Shown here: piece after piece, positions 10,926 to 23,892 of the stretch
Position numbering within the stretch: position 1 is the first letter of the stretch
Layout: each line of letters begins with the position of its first letter
Source of the DNA: Fagopyrum homotropicum
Taxonomy: Eukaryota > Streptophyta > Magnoliopsida > Caryophyllales > Polygonaceae
Length of the DNA stretch: 64,000 nucleotides
Direction: 5' to 3'
Assembly: GCA_033239125.1 (NCBI GenBank)
Contig: BSWB01000003.1
Span: 36,223,001 to 36,287,000 of the forward strand
The notes under the pieces: model-generated
The model's database searches: none
Seen by the model: only the letters and a program-made list of their open reading frames with translations
What the model was told of the DNA's origin: nothing
Made by a program: the position numbers and the translations under genes

Positions 10926-11360
10926 GGTGCAAGGCATGAACAATAAATAAGTGGACAATCAATCTCCGTGTTTTAAAGGGCAAATTTGAGCTTACCTTGA
11001 CTCAGCTCAAGTAAATAACATTTTTTTCTGGGCCATATAAAACCTAAGCTATTATAATGTGTGAATTTATGGTTGAGATTGTTTGAGCACTTAAGATGAA
11101 CTTCCAACCGCTTAACTTTGATATGAGCTGCAGATTGTCTCATTGTCATTGTCACTTCTTGCGAGAAAAGTCAGCACTAAAATGGAAAAAAGAAAAAAGG
11201 CTATACTAGAAGGGTATTTTAGTCAAAGAACAAAGGTAATCAACGACTCAGTGATTGAAACTTAGGAGAGGAAGCCCACTAATCACTCTATGGAAAACTT
11301 ATTAAGTATTAGAAAAGTCGCACCATTTTCCTTTCAAACCCCTCGTATTTTACTACTTTT

Positions 11361-11368
11361 TATATAAA
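11361..11368 (+). promoter_or_regulatory. TATA box of the calmodulin gene
   Basis: TATATAAA stands 177 bases upstream of the calmodulin ATG and is followed at once by ACGGCCCACA, which contains a GGCCCA word (site II-like) common in promoters of plant housekeeping genes. Confidence 0.6.
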
Positions 11369-11544
11369 ACGGCCCACAATTCGGGGATAAAAGAAAAAGA
11401 AAAAGGAAAGTAGATACCAGAAAAAGAAATAAATAAAGAAGCCGAAGAGAGATCTCACCGGAGAGAGGATCGAGATTTGCTTCCGGTGCTCGTGGACGTC
11501 GTAACCCAACAGGGAATAGTTTTCGAGGTCAAGTATTCACCAAA

Positions 11545-13150
11545 ATGGCGGACCAACTCACCGACGACCAAATCTCTGAGTTCAAGGAGGCCTTTAGCTT
11601 GTTCGATAAGGATGGCGATGGTCTCTATTCTATCTCCCTCTCTCCTTTTTTCTTCTTATGCTTTTTTCTTGTTGAGATGACACCCTACTGTATTTTTTTT
11701 GCTATTTGGTTTATCTATGATTGGAACCTCCTTAGATCTGTCTCTGTTGATGCTTAACTGGATTACCTTAATCTTCGGATTTGGCTCCTAATTTCAAAGG
11801 TTTACTAACGCTTCTTTTCTTACTTGTTCCCGATTACCGTGCGTGGATGCTAGCTTCTTGTTGATGGTTTTGCAAGGAAGATAGTGCATGCTAAGTCGTT
11901 ATTTCAATGACAATTTTGGTGAAGTTGCAAAATCTTATGTAGGTCTGTTTTATAAAGTAGAATATCCTATCCAGATCAAAGCTTTAGGTACAGATTCTGT
12001 TAAATTATGTCGGATTTTGGGAAGAATTATGCTGTCATGACTACACAGTTTTTTATGTTTTATGCTTTGAGGAAATTGATTAGAACCGCTATATAGGACT
12101 AAGATATTTCTTGTCCTGGTTGTCTATGGTTCTCTCCATCAATTTGGAGTTGCTAAAGGAGTTTGATTAATGCTTCCAGCTTACTTTTGTTTGACCATAT
12201 TTCTTCTTTGTTATCCTTGCTTGAATTAGTTATCATAGCGCTGAACCGGGGCCAAAATGGTTCACACATCTTGTAGAAGAGATCAACAACTTAGTTACTT
12301 AGGGAGTCGCAACTTTCAACTTGCATTGGTAGGTTGCATCAAGCTAACTATGATGAGAGTCGATTAGAAGCAAACAGTGTTTATAATGAATATGTTCTCA
12401 AAGAATCATTTGATCTCTATCTTTCATCTGCAGTTTCCATCCTTAGAGTTTTTGAGTTGTTCATCGGTATGATTAATTCTTCCACCTTGCATGTAGTTGA
12501 CATGATAATTTCTTCTTTATTATCCTTACTCAGTACTAGGCCTTTCTGCAATCTCATAATAATCGAAAAGATGGTTGGGCTGACCTGACTTTTACAGAAA
12601 TTGTGGAAGATGAGGATCAGTACTAAGTTTAGGATTTTGAGATTTGTCAGTCATCGCCAAGTGTATCTGCACTTAATGATTTGTAGACATGCTTTGGCTC
12701 TTTTTTTCCCCTCCTATAAGAATTGGCTCTTGAAGTTTTGCATACTCAAGTTATTGACCTATTAAGAATTTTTCAGGCTGCATCACCACAAAGGAGCTCG
12801 GAACAGTGATGAGATCATTAGGGCAGAACCCAACTGAGGCTGAGCTACAGGACATGATCAATGAAGTGGATGCTGATGGGAATGGAACCATCGACTTCCC
12901 AGAGTTCCTTAACCTGATGGCTAGGAAGATGAAGGACACCGACTCAGAAGAGGAGCTGAAGGAGGCTTTCAGGGTCTTTGATAAGGACCAGAATGGATTC
13001 ATCTCTGCTGCTGAGCTCCGTCATGTGATGACCAACCTGGGCGAGAAGCTCACCGATGAGGAAGTTGATGAGATGATCCGGGAGGCTGATGTGGACGGTG
13101 ATGGCCAGATCAATTATGAGGAGTTTGTCAAGGTCATGATGGCCAAGTGA
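11545..13150 (+). CDS. CAM: Calmodulin, 149 aa, canonical four EF hands (2 exons)
   Basis: Exon 1 (11545-11620) and exon 2 (12777-13150) join in phase 1 inside the Gly codon of the first EF loop, the usual place for plant calmodulin genes. The product starts [17 protein letters not shown] and ends [10 protein letters not shown]. Four complete calcium loops are present: DKDGDGCITTKE (split by the intron), [24 protein letters not shown] and [12 protein letters not shown]. As remembered, the sequence agrees with the main plant isoform (Arabidopsis CAM7 type), with no missing ligand. It is a cytosolic and nuclear calcium sensor that wraps amphipathic target helices. The 1156-base intron holds no other gene. 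Codons are GC-richer than the surrounding DNA. Confidence 0.97.
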
Positions 13151-13632
13151 TTCTCAACAAAATGAATCCTCAGATTTTGGTTTGAGGTTGGAGAAAATGG
13201 AAGGATTGTAATAGGGAGGAGTAGTATTATGTGATATACATAATCTTTTCTTACCTTTGTATCAGTTGTTGATATCTATGGGACCTAAAATCTCCCAAGT
13301 AGTGTTTCCTGAATTGCGCTTGTGATGATTGAGAGAATTCCTGATCTAGTTTATTTCACCCCCTGAAATTCATCCACAATTTGGTTTGCCATTCAGACTT
13401 TTCAGTTCTTGACTATGCTTACAGATGAATGATTATTTCATCTAGTTATGCTATCAAAGATAATTGTTACTTTACGCAGATGTCTATATCATGATTGTTT
13501 AATTCCAAAGACTGGGCATTGATTCTGACCCAAAATCCGCTTTGCATTGTTTCATCTTACAAATTTATTGATGTCAAAGAGATTGAAGATCTTTGAGAAA
13601 AATACTTATTGAAACTATTGCAAGGATTGAAG
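13151..13632 (+). other. Calmodulin 3' UTR and short spacer
   Basis: T-rich 3' flank following the stop codon; no ORF. It ends at the TGAAG target duplication of the next solo LTR. Confidence 0.6.
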
Positions 13633-15569
13633 TGTAACACCCTGATTTTGCGGGACTCGGAGTGTCACATTGGGCTAGTATCTCACAGTGGATCCTGACC
13701 CTAGCCTGACAACAAGTTCACTGGACCTTACAACATCACACTGACAGATATAGAAACAAATGCATAAAACTGTATAAACTGTACAATCAAAAGGTAAAAC
13801 AACATAGCCGAGTATAAACAACAACGTCCTCACACAGGATGTAACATAAGATCATCCTCGCGCAGGAGGGAAAGGTAAACAACCTCAAAAGCCCATAACA
13901 TCCTATGTACTAGAGGTCATCGGCCTACCACTCTGCTAGATCACCCAACAGCACGCCTATCTTGTGGGACATCTACAACATGATATTAAACCATTAGCTA
14001 ACCATACATATATAGAGTAATGCATAAGCACAATCACAATCATGTAAAGATAAACACATCAGCATGATATCACACAATTACCCATTTATCATCTTTATAT
14101 AATAGTCATTCACTCAATTCGTATATATATAGATAACGGAAAGTATGTAACACGAGGACCGATACATCCTCGCATCTGAGCCTGTTAGCTAGCCGTATGA
14201 GTATCGGTCACGCAATCCGTGTACCCTATGGGAGTGGATTGCGCCCTTCCTGTAAACCGGTCTGACCTGACATCAGAGAACCTCCCAGACTCCACGGCGG
14301 GATGAAAGGGAAAGGTTATCATAGCCACGCAGTGGGGCAGTCAATAAACATAGGTCGGTGTAAACGACATCTCATGCTATCATAGCAAACATATAAATCA
14401 CACACCACTCATGCAAACACCCAATATAAGGATGGTAGCTAAGTAAGTCCTACGGACTTACCTCAACCTCGTACACAGCTCAACCACAAACAACCTCCAA
14501 TCTTGAGAGAGGGCACTGCCTAACAACAAGGCATAGAAAGATATCAACCTCTATTCATCAAAGGGGTCACACTTAGATCCAAAGGGATCCATAGGGATCA
14601 TACTCAACCTCAAAACCTCAACCAACATCAACCTAAGTCCTTAAAGCCATGCAAGGCATAACTCGATCATAACCTCATCAAAACACAACCTCACAAATCT
14701 AGCATGATCCTATACACTCACACTAGGAAAGGAGGGAACAAAGGCATCCTAAGGTAAGCCTAGAAGCAACACACACCTGCAGAACCAAGAGAAGAACCTA
14801 GATGATGCAGGTGGGCGTAGGGGCGGATCACAGGTGGCGCAGGGGCGGGTCCTGGCCGGCGTTGGGGCGGCTGCAAGGTGGCGCAGGGGCGGCTGGACAG
14901 CAGAGGACACCACCTTAGCCCTTTCTTCACTTCTTCCTTCGATTCTTTACTCCTTCTTCACTCCAACATCAACATACATACAGAACATACATATATATAT
15001 ACACATCAACACAAGCCAATCAAGGCTAGAACAAGACCCAAACCTAAGGAATCTAAGCTAGACTAAGGAAAGGGAGAAAAAGATGAAGAAAAGAAGAAAG
15101 AAAGAAAGGAAGCCATGAAAGCTTACCAAGCTGGACTTCCAGAGACCAACCACAACAGCACCATAACCTCAAGCTGGCTCAACAAGGCACAACAACATCA
15201 TCATCCACAATCCACAACCAAAGTCAAGCACAAGGCTCACAAAACTCACAAAAACTCAAAGAAGATCAAGGATGATCCAAGGGAGAAGAGAGGAGAAGAA
15301 ATGTACGCAAGATAGAGAGATGAAGCTGGAATGATAAACCCTCATCAAAGGAAAGAGACGAAGGTTATAAAGGGTAAAAAGAGTAAAGCACGGGTCAAAG
15401 GGTCAAAGAAGACGGCTGCAGCACACAAAGCCGTAGAGGCGGACCCTGTGAGCCGCAGGGGCAGCCCAAGCAAACCGCAAGGGCGCCCACTGGGTCACGC
15501 AGGGGCGGTCTAGGCATAATCTGGGTCCTCAGCTCACTCTCTCAACAACTCTGTAACTAGGCTCTTACA
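13633..15569 (-). repeat. Solo LTR, Tekay/Del-type Ty3 retrotransposon, perfect 5-bp TSD
   Basis: Bounded by TGTAACACCC and GCTCTTACA (TGTAA...TTACA) and by the identical pentamer TGAAG at 13628-13632 and 15570-15574. The first 100 bases match the reverse complement of the end of the complete LTR at 45339-48183 (CCTGACC, CACAGTGG), so this copy is on the - strand. There is no PBS or internal region, which fits LTR-LTR recombination. It contains an inverted repeat with arms AAGTAAGTCC and GGACTTA at 14441-14463. Several short ORFs in its GC-rich end (14834-15513) are low-complexity and not credible genes. Confidence 0.88.
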
Positions 15570-15610
15570 TGAAGTTCTTGAGAAAAACAACGATGTTTCA
15601 TAGCTCAAAT

Positions 15611-16354
15611 TAGGGACGTTAATGGGGTAGATAATCCCCATTCTCTATGGAGATTACCTGATATGGGGATGGGGATGTGGATTATAAACGGGGATGGAGG
15701 CGGGGATGGGGTGAAAAAATACTTCCCGAGAGGGGATGTAGATGGAGGCGGGGACATGTGTTCCCGCCCCGTCCTCATCCCCGCCAGATTTTTTCGTGGA
15801 GATCCCGCCGAATATCCCGTGGAGATCTCCATCGGAATTTTCCGTATTACAATAAGTTTCTCCCCGTGTTAATATATTATTTTCTAATTGTATAATATGT
15901 ATAACTAATTATTTTGACCTTTACTTAAATGAAAAATAAATTAAAATACAATATAAGTTATTTATTGTATAACTAACAATCTTGACAAACTTTATAGAAA
16001 GTATGATGGAATTATTCAATAGCTATGATGGAATTATTTAGTAGCTATGATAGAATTATTTTGTCGTATAATTCAACTGATATTATTTACTCGAGTTTTC
16101 TATCTTTGATTGTTTTTGTATTCTATTTTTTTGAGGAAAAAATTGTACCGGGACGGGGATTTTCCAACGGGATTGATTGTTGAAAATAGTATATTGGGAT
16201 GGGTGGTGGAAACGGGGATCCGATAGGGACAGGGTTGGGGACAATTTTGATTCCCCGAACGGGGATGGGGACAGGTATGGGGAGTATAAAACTAAACGGG
16301 GATGGAGATGGGGAAGGTAGTCCCCGCCCTGACTCCGCCCCGTTGTCATCCCTA
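15611..16354. mobile_element. hAT-like non-autonomous element with GGGGATGGGGA-rich interior
   Basis: Terminal inverted repeats TAGGGACGTTAATGGGG and, from the right, TAGGGATGACAACGGGG. Flanks GCTCAAAT (15603-15610) and GATCAAAT (16355-16362) agree at 7 of 8, an hAT-type 8-bp duplication. Both subterminal regions repeat GGGGATGGGG and CGGGGATGG words; the middle is AT-rich with a thrice-repeated AGCTATGATGGAATTATT-like word near 16000-16060. No transposase is present. It starts 36 bases after the TSD of the solo LTR. Confidence 0.75.
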
Positions 16355-16658
16355 GATCAAATCCTCTTTTAATGGTATAGTGGTACACCAACAGACTAAA
16401 ATTTGCATCAAGGGTTATTATAGCCTTTGGAATTGACTCACTTAGCATTTACTTTATTACCGTTGACTCACGCGTCCAGATTGCATTTGTGCCAGAATTT
16501 GTAGAGGCATTTCTAATATCCATGCTACGTGAATGGTAAATTAAAACTTGTAAATAGCATCATCCATAAGAGTTAAAGCTCAAGAATCATATCAACCTTA
16601 CATGTGTAATGCAAGTAAAACCAACAACAAAGCGTTAAGTATGACCACATGTCCATAA

Positions 16659-17532
16659 GGTGTCAAACGGGGCTAACAGGTCGGGTTCAGGTCGAGTCAT
16701 AACAAGTCTGGGTTTAAAAAAGGGACGGGTTCAAAACAGGCTTGGTTTTAAAGCGGGTTGTCTCGGGTCGGGTCGGTTTGGGTCGGATACCAAGTGTTCG
16801 GGTTGAAACAGGTTATTGGGTAACTTCAATTCTTAAAGGTGGTGCCAAGCAGGCTAACGGGTCGAGATCGGGTCGGGTAATAACATGTCCGGGTTTGAAT
16901 CGGGTCGGGTTCATAACAAGTTTTATCATAAGTTGGTATCGTTTAAATAAACAAATGTTTATACTAATCTTTTCATATAAGTATATATAAATGAAAAATG
17001 TTTATAATAATCTTTTGTTATAAGTAGGTAACATTTAAATGAACAAATGTTTATAATAACATTTTGTTATGAGTTGATCTCGTTTAAATAAACAAATGTT
17101 GATAATAAGTTGGTCTTGTTTAAATGAACAAATGTTTATAATAAATTTTTTTATTATAACTCGGGTAATTTTGGGTCGAATTACTTCAGGCTATCAATTC
17201 ATTTTGGGTTGAGTTACTTCAGTCTATCGGGTCATTTTGGGTCGGGTTACTTTGGGTTGTCAGATCATTTTGGGTCGGGTTACTTCAGGCTATCGGGTCA
17301 TTTTAGATCGGGTTAACGGGTCATTTCGGGTCAGGTTACTTCAGGCTATGAGGTTATTCAACTCGGGTTTTATCGGGTCCGGGTCATTTGCGGGCTCGCC
17401 CGTTCGGGTTATTTAGTAGATCGGGTTAAATCAATTTCAAGCGGGTCGGTTCAGGATATTTTATGTTTTTCAAAATTTTCGGGGTCAGGTCGAATTCGGG
17501 TTCGTCGGGTCGGGTCAATTTTTGCCAGCTCT
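16659..17532. mobile_element. Probable hAT-like element rich in GGGTCGGGT words
   Basis: The interior carries dozens of GGGTCGGGTT and TTTTGGGTCGGGTTACTTC variants, plus about six copies of an AT-rich word around GTTTAAATAAACAAATGTTTATAATAA (16930-17160). The ends (GGTGTCAAACGGG; from the right AGAGCTGGCAAAAATTG) are weakly inverted. Flanks GTCCATAA and ATTCATAA agree at 6 of 8. The boundaries are uncertain by several bases, but the build matches its neighbours at 15611 and 25337. Confidence 0.5.
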
Positions 17533-17817
17533 ATTCATAATATTTGTTCTCCTAGTTACTATAATAATTTTTGTATGTGGAATGAACTATTTGCAGTAGG
17601 GCTTTGATGAGCGTTAAAATGGAGAAACACGAGAGTTTTAACAAATCGGAGACAAGTAAAAGACACTGGTGTGTTAGAGTGTGAATTGTGAAATATGCAC
17701 TTGTGTGAAAGAACAAGAATCATGACCAAACATTTCAAAAAAAAGAATCATGACCAAAAGCATAACGGAAACCTAAGTGTACAGCTTGTATCGAGGGACC
17801 CACCTTTTGTAACACCC

Positions 17818-19550
17818 CAAATCCATAGAAATCGGAATGCTACGGGCTAGAACCTCACAATGGGTCCTGACCCTAGCCTGACAACAAGTAAACTGGATCT
17901 TGCAACAAGGAACAAATAAATATAAAAACCTACATCAATAAAACTGAAATATCATAAACCCACAAACATACAAAACTCACAGCCGAGTATCAAAATTGTA
18001 CAAACATGCATCTATACATCCCCAAAACCCATAACCATCCTAACATGTACGGAAACCCTCGGCTAATCACTCCCGTCAAATCACTCTACTTCCTAACCTG
18101 CAAAGCATCTACAACACAGTATACACCGTTAGCTAACAATTCATATATATAAGATAAATGCATAAGCACAAACACACGTCAAGAAGTACATTAAACACCA
18201 AGCAAGCTATCACACATTTCCCATTTATTATCTTTTATAAAGTCATACACTCATAATACATTTATAGGTGTGACACGAGAAGTCTATGACTCTCGCCTTT
18301 GAATCTCTTACCATTTAGAGTTATTCGAAGCACCCCACCGTATACCATATGGAGTTGTTCGGTACCCTCCCCGTATATCAGGGCTGGCCTAGTCCCAGAG
18401 AACCCCTCAAACTCCCTCGAGAGAACTGAGCAAGCTGACACCACCCAATAAAAGTGGGTCAATCATACGTAGGTGATAAACAACCTATATCATGTTATCA
18501 TGCATATAACAAACACCACGCAAACACTCATCCAATACATGAACGCATTTAAGTAAGTCCCACGGACTTACTTGTATCCAGGTAACCTTAGCTATCAATC
18601 AACCTCTCAGATTCCCGTAGGAATATACACCGCCTGATAAACAAGGCACACAAATCAATCATCGAGTCATATGCTAGAAGACTCTAACTTCTAGCATCAA
18701 AGATCCTCACAAGATCATACATATCGTAATCATCCTCAATATTCTCATCAAAGCCTCAAAGCCTCTCAAGGCATTCCAACACACTATAGTCCCATCATCA
18801 TACATATCCAACCTAGCATGCTCCTACAAAGAATCCATAAGAACAAGGGAAATGAATAACATACCAAAAGATTTGGTATGTCCTGTAGAAAAGGCGAAGG
18901 CGCGGGCAAGGAATGGTGCGGGCGCGGTGACAAGCCTCCGACGCCACGACTGCGGCCAACGCAAGCGCTAGGGCGGCGACAACGTGGAAGGCGCGGGGGC
19001 GGCGACAACGTGGAAGGCGCGGGGGCGGCAAGGGTCCGACGCGGGCGCGTTTTTTCCCACAAAGCACAACTCTTCGTGCTATTCGACAAATCCTTCACTT
19101 AATCCACTACAAAAATCATCAAAGGCAGACATGCCCTTCTCAACACATACACACCACAGTCCAAAGGTTACAAAACCTACAAGGACATCCTTGATATACA
19201 AAAAGAAGTTCTGGTGGTTGCTAACTTGCCACAGCCCACAAAATCACACCATCTTCATCAACGACATCATCATCATCTTCAATTGCAAGAAGAGTGAAGG
19301 AAAAAAGAAAGAGAGAAGGAGAAGAAGAAAAAAAAAGAAAGAACGTAAGAGATGAAGAAGAAGTTCTGGAAAGAGATCACTAAACCCTCCTAACGAAGAA
19401 TGAAAGAAACTTAAGAAGGAAAGAAAGAAAAGATGGCGGCTAAGAAGTCGGCGGCCTACACTGCTAACCCCTGACCGCGGCCGTATTTGCCGCAACTGTG
19501 GCCATGGAGAGGCGCGATCGCAGGGTCTTCATCCAGACATGGTTGTTACA
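17818..19550 (-). repeat. Second solo LTR of a Tekay/Del-type element
   Basis: Starts TGTAACACCCC and ends GGTTGTTACA. Flanking pentamers CCTTT (17813-17817) and CATTT (19551-19555) differ at one base. The first 100 bases share CCTGACCCTAGCCTGACAAC with the solo LTR at 13633, and the arms AAGTAAGTCC/GGACTTACTT recur at 18551-18573. The GC-rich part (18880-19050) and purine-rich end generate spurious ORFs on both strands. No internal retrotransposon sequence is attached. Confidence 0.78.
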
Positions 19551-19555
19551 CATTT

Positions 19556-20690
19556 TGCTTAACATATGACAATTAACACATGATACTAGAAGAAATGATG
19601 GTCAAGTATCGAACGTAAGTACGAAAGGAACACATGAGAGAGTGGAAAGGAGGTTACATTGCAAAATTAGGACTATGCACAACCCGTATGGCATAGTCAT
19701 GTGGTTTTGTGTATGGTCTTAAAATTATCCGGAAAATAGGGTTGGTCGGTGATTTTTGAAATAAATATACAACTAATAACGGTTCTTCGCAAGAGATGCT
19801 TCCTCGTCACAATCAACTCTCAAGTTTGGTACGTATGTACTAGGGTGAACAAAACCAATTTGATCCGGCATTCCGACCCAATGAGTTTGTTGATCCGACA
19901 GGAAAAAATTCTCTATATTTAAGATATCCGGATCTGATATGGGTGATATTCTTGGATCACCGGATTTGTTACATATCGCGATCTTAGACATCTGGATTTC
20001 CACGGATATTCGGGTATCCGCTAGTATTTGTATATCGTGTAATTTAGAAAATATTAAAGAGATACTAAAATAAGTTTTAAGGATCAATTTTATCTAAATC
20101 ACTTCCGTGTCACACAGCAACAAAATGAAAAAACTCTATAAATAACTTTTGGTCCAAATACACTTTGTTTAAAAAAAGATATGCATAATATCGAGCAAAA
20201 TAAGATTTTAAATTTCCTACTTTAAATCTACAAATTCATCTTTTAAAAATATTTTAAAAAAAATTGTATAAACTTATAACTTACTATTCTTATTACATAA
20301 TACACAATAACGTTTTTTTATTCCAACTTTTTTCATTCATATTAAAATAAGATATGTCTTAAAATATTAAAGATAAGTTCCTCGTTAATATAAGTAATGG
20401 TGATTGTGATTTTAATATCTTTTTTCTTGAAAAAATAACTTCGGTTCAATTAGAGTTGTTTAAAAAAGATATGCATACTTTTCAATACAAATTAGAGTTT
20501 AATTTCTTACTTTACTACTACAAATTCATTTTTTAAGAAAAAATAATATAATTTTTGGTTTTAACTTCGGGTTTACTATACACTAGTTTAATTTTCATAC
20601 ATAATCTGAATTGATCTAATATAAACAACTTATTATTTTTATAACTTTTGAAATTATATTTGTGTATTTTAGTGTACAAATATTTGAGTA
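19556..20690. other. AT-rich intergenic sequence with GGATATCCGG-like words
   Basis: From about 19850 to 20040 there are many GGATCCGGAT and GATATCCGG-like words after a TAGGGTGAACAAAACC start, recalling the hAT-like elements nearby, but no right end was found. The rest is featureless AT-rich DNA. Confidence 0.4.
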
Positions 20691-23508
20691 TCTATATCTT
20701 ATATATATTAAAGCAGAAGCCTCTATTGCCACATGTCGCCCCCACGATTAACTTCAGCCCAACGAATTTTTATTGCCACGTGTCGCCCTCAGAATTAACG
20801 TCAGTCTAAAAAATTTATAAGAAAAGTTGTTAGCAAAATTTATTTTCATTTATATTATAAAAATAGAAATTGATATTGATATTATCCCCCAATTTTGTTT
20901 TTATAAGAAAAGTTCTTAGCAAATTTTGTTTTTAAAAGAAAATTTAGAATCATTAGATAATGTTTGAATTTTTTTTTCATTTAAATTAAGCCAACAAATG
21001 ATATTATCCGCCAATTTTGTTTTTATAACAAAATGTTGTTAACAATTTTTTTTTTTTAAAGTTAGTTAACAAATTTTGTTTTCAACAAAAAAAAAACTTA
21101 AAAATAAATAGAACCTTATCCCGTGATTTTCTACCGATCCAATAATGCATATCTTTCATTTTGAAAATTTTGTTAACATTTTGAAATATGTATTATCTTA
21201 AAAAATTTTGAAATTTTTTTTAATTTATTTATATTGGTTCGGTAATTATTATCTTAAAAATCTTGAAAATGAAACCTTATGCCGTAAACATTTTGAAAAT
21301 TTTGTTTTGTTATTTATTTCAAAGGAAATTTACAAATTTATTATTAATTTTTAACAATGTTTTTTGTATTTTGAATTTTATTAAAATTATTTGATTCCAT
21401 TTTTACATAAAGAACCTTGCTTTACTAAATAAACAATTTTTTTTTTAAAAAGTAATGTTAATCCTTCTTCACTAAAAGGGATTTAAAAAAAAAACAAAAC
21501 CTTATCCCGTAATTTTTGTATTTTGTATCTTGAAAGTTTTTTATCTCCTCTAAATGATTTAAAAATTAAACCATTTGATATTATCTACTATTATATTTTT
21601 TAAAACAGATTTATAATTTCGTATTTAAAATCAAGATCTTTTTCATAAATAAATTGTTTCAAAAACCCTAAACCCAAATCAAGTCATTAGTAGATTATTG
21701 TCAATGTTGTTGAGATTTGTTGATTGTTATTATCCTCACATTATAAATAATTATATATTTTTGGTAAAAATCTACTGCTTCTATATATACAACTCATTCC
21801 ATCGTCAAAAAGCTATTGGTGCAAACGAACGCTATTCCGTTTTTGTTCCATTCTAACTATTCTTCAATGCTATGTGCCTTCATAATAGTCTTTTTTTTTA
21901 TTGTTGTTGTTTTATATTATATCAAGCGCAACTGAGGCATTAGAGGAATGTTATTGTTCGGGCATGGATCGGATGGAGCTACAAAATTAAATGATCTTCG
22001 AAGAAGACACCCCGGCCAAATCTCATTATGATAAGAGATGGGTTTCTCTACCAAGTGAAGGATTACAAGCGAACAAATGATCTGGTTTTCACAAGCCCCA
22101 TGAATAACACAAAGTAGATGGTCATGCCAGAAGAACCAATGTGAGTTGGCATGCTTCATTGTTTAAACGATTCTGTTGTTTTTGCTTTCCAGAGAAGACT
22201 GAAGAGTGTATCAACGACTATGAGGGCAAGGCGGCGGCGGCTAATTCTCCCACTCCCTCTTTTCCGGCGAGCCGGTGTCCATCCAGGTAAAGGATCGTAG
22301 TAGGCAGTATTTTAGTACTTCTCCTTCTATGTTTCATTTTCTCACAGTCTCAGTCGGTTTCTCTTCTAAGTCGAACTCCCAACTCCCTCTCTTCTGACCT
22401 CTTTTGAGTCCAGTCCAGACAGATTTCATGTTCGTAGGCGTCGGTGGAGGATGGTATTGGATAACTAGAAACATCAAATATAATTATACTATGTTGTGTT
22501 ATTCATATTAACCTACCATTTAGTGAGTAAATTAAATTTCCATATATATTTTTGTATAATAGTGAGTAAATAATTTTCCAATTAAACTTCTCACTTCCAC
22601 GTTAACGGCAATAATATCGCTCAATTTTTACTCTCCCTTTTTATAAAGAGAAGAACAAGCACCCTATCGGTAATGTATAGTAATGTGAATATATATACAC
22701 ATAACTCATTAGTGGGCTATTGTATCGTAATGTGAATATATATACACATTTCGGTAATGTAGATATGGAAGAAGTTAGAATTGCAGACTCCTATTTGCAT
22801 GTTGAATTAAGTAAAATTCAAGTTTCGACAAGGTGGCTTATAAAATTAAAAATATTTTATGTTATCCTAAAATAATAATTTTGTGACCCGTACTATATGT
22901 GCAAAGTTGTTGTGAATGGATAATATATATTCACAACAACTTTGTTATCTGGAATATCTCTAGAAATATCATTTTTGTTGTCTACTTTTTTTTTATTATA
23001 TCAACTTAGTTATTTTTAAACCTTCACAAATCTAAATAAAATATCATTTTTGTTGTCTGGAATATCTCTAGAAATTAAATTATTTTATTTTAAATTCTAT
23101 TTATTATTGTTATTGTGAATAACTTTATGTTATTGCGAAATATATAGTAGTTTATATAATCAATAAATTAAAGACGAAATTACTTTGTTATAAAAAATAT
23201 CTCTAAAAATCAAAATTTATTTATTTTCATATTTATTTTAATTATATTCATATTTGTTATCTGGAATATATCTATGTATAATGTGGTTAATTACCCGATG
23301 ATATTAAGTTTTTATTATCAATTCCGATCTAATCTAATCTAATTATTTGTATTATCAATCCGGACTATTTTAATTTATCTTTATTTTATCAAAATTAATC
23401 TAAAATATATATTTTACGACACACTTTTTATCTTTACATAGTTTCTTTATTAAAGACTATGGAATTTATTAAAACACAACCCCGCACAAGGTGCGGGTAT
23501 TACACTAG
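20691..23508 (+). mobile_element. Non-autonomous Helitron (2.8 kb)
   Basis: The 5' end TCTATATCTTATATATATT, followed by AAAGCAGAAGCC, is preceded by A. The 3' end is a GC hairpin CCCGCAC-AAG-GTGCGGG (23481-23497) followed 7 bases later by CTAG (23505-23508) and then T. These are the Helitron hallmarks: TC start, hairpin, CTRR end, insertion between A and T, no TSD. The interior is very AT-rich except for 22190-22440. No Rep/helicase ORF is present, so it depends on an autonomous partner. Confidence 0.75.
22193..22286 (+). other. Possible captured exon inside the Helitron
   Basis: A GC-rich 94-base stretch lies between an acceptor (TTTGCTTTCCAG) and a donor (CCATCCAG|GTAAAGG), standing out from the AT-rich Helitron body. 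It is open in two frames. One encodes an Arg-rich product starting after an internal ATG (MRARRRRLILPLPLF). The parent gene is not recognised. Helitrons often pick up host exons, but here that is inference from splice signals and base composition alone. Confidence 0.3.
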
Positions 23509-23838
23509 TATATATATTAAAGCAGAAGTGTTTACTTCAACGTGGTTCATCCTAATAAAAAATATGTCACATGTCATTTATTTAGAATTTTAGTTTTTTT
23601 TAAACAATATATATATATATAGTTACCATATTTTAATTAGCCTATTATAGAACTTATATTTATCTACTTACCAAACATATATGTATATATACTATTAGTG
23701 TTAAAATATATATATCTATATACTAATAATAAAGTAGAAGCCTTTAATGCCATATGTTTTTTTTCCGTTCTTTTTGTCAATGCAATTTAAAACGCACTCT
23801 CATTTTAAAAAATTAATTAAAAAATTATATTAACTAAC

Positions 23839-23892
<54 letters not shown>

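Noticed and set aside
14834..15513. Several 60-75 codon ORFs in the GC-rich end of the first solo LTR
   Set aside because: Low-complexity, overlapping in different frames, no domain, entirely inside an LTR with defined ends.
18784..19495. Overlapping 84-123 codon ORFs on both strands
   Set aside because: They arise from GCGGCG-rich and GAAGAA-rich simple sequence inside the second solo LTR.
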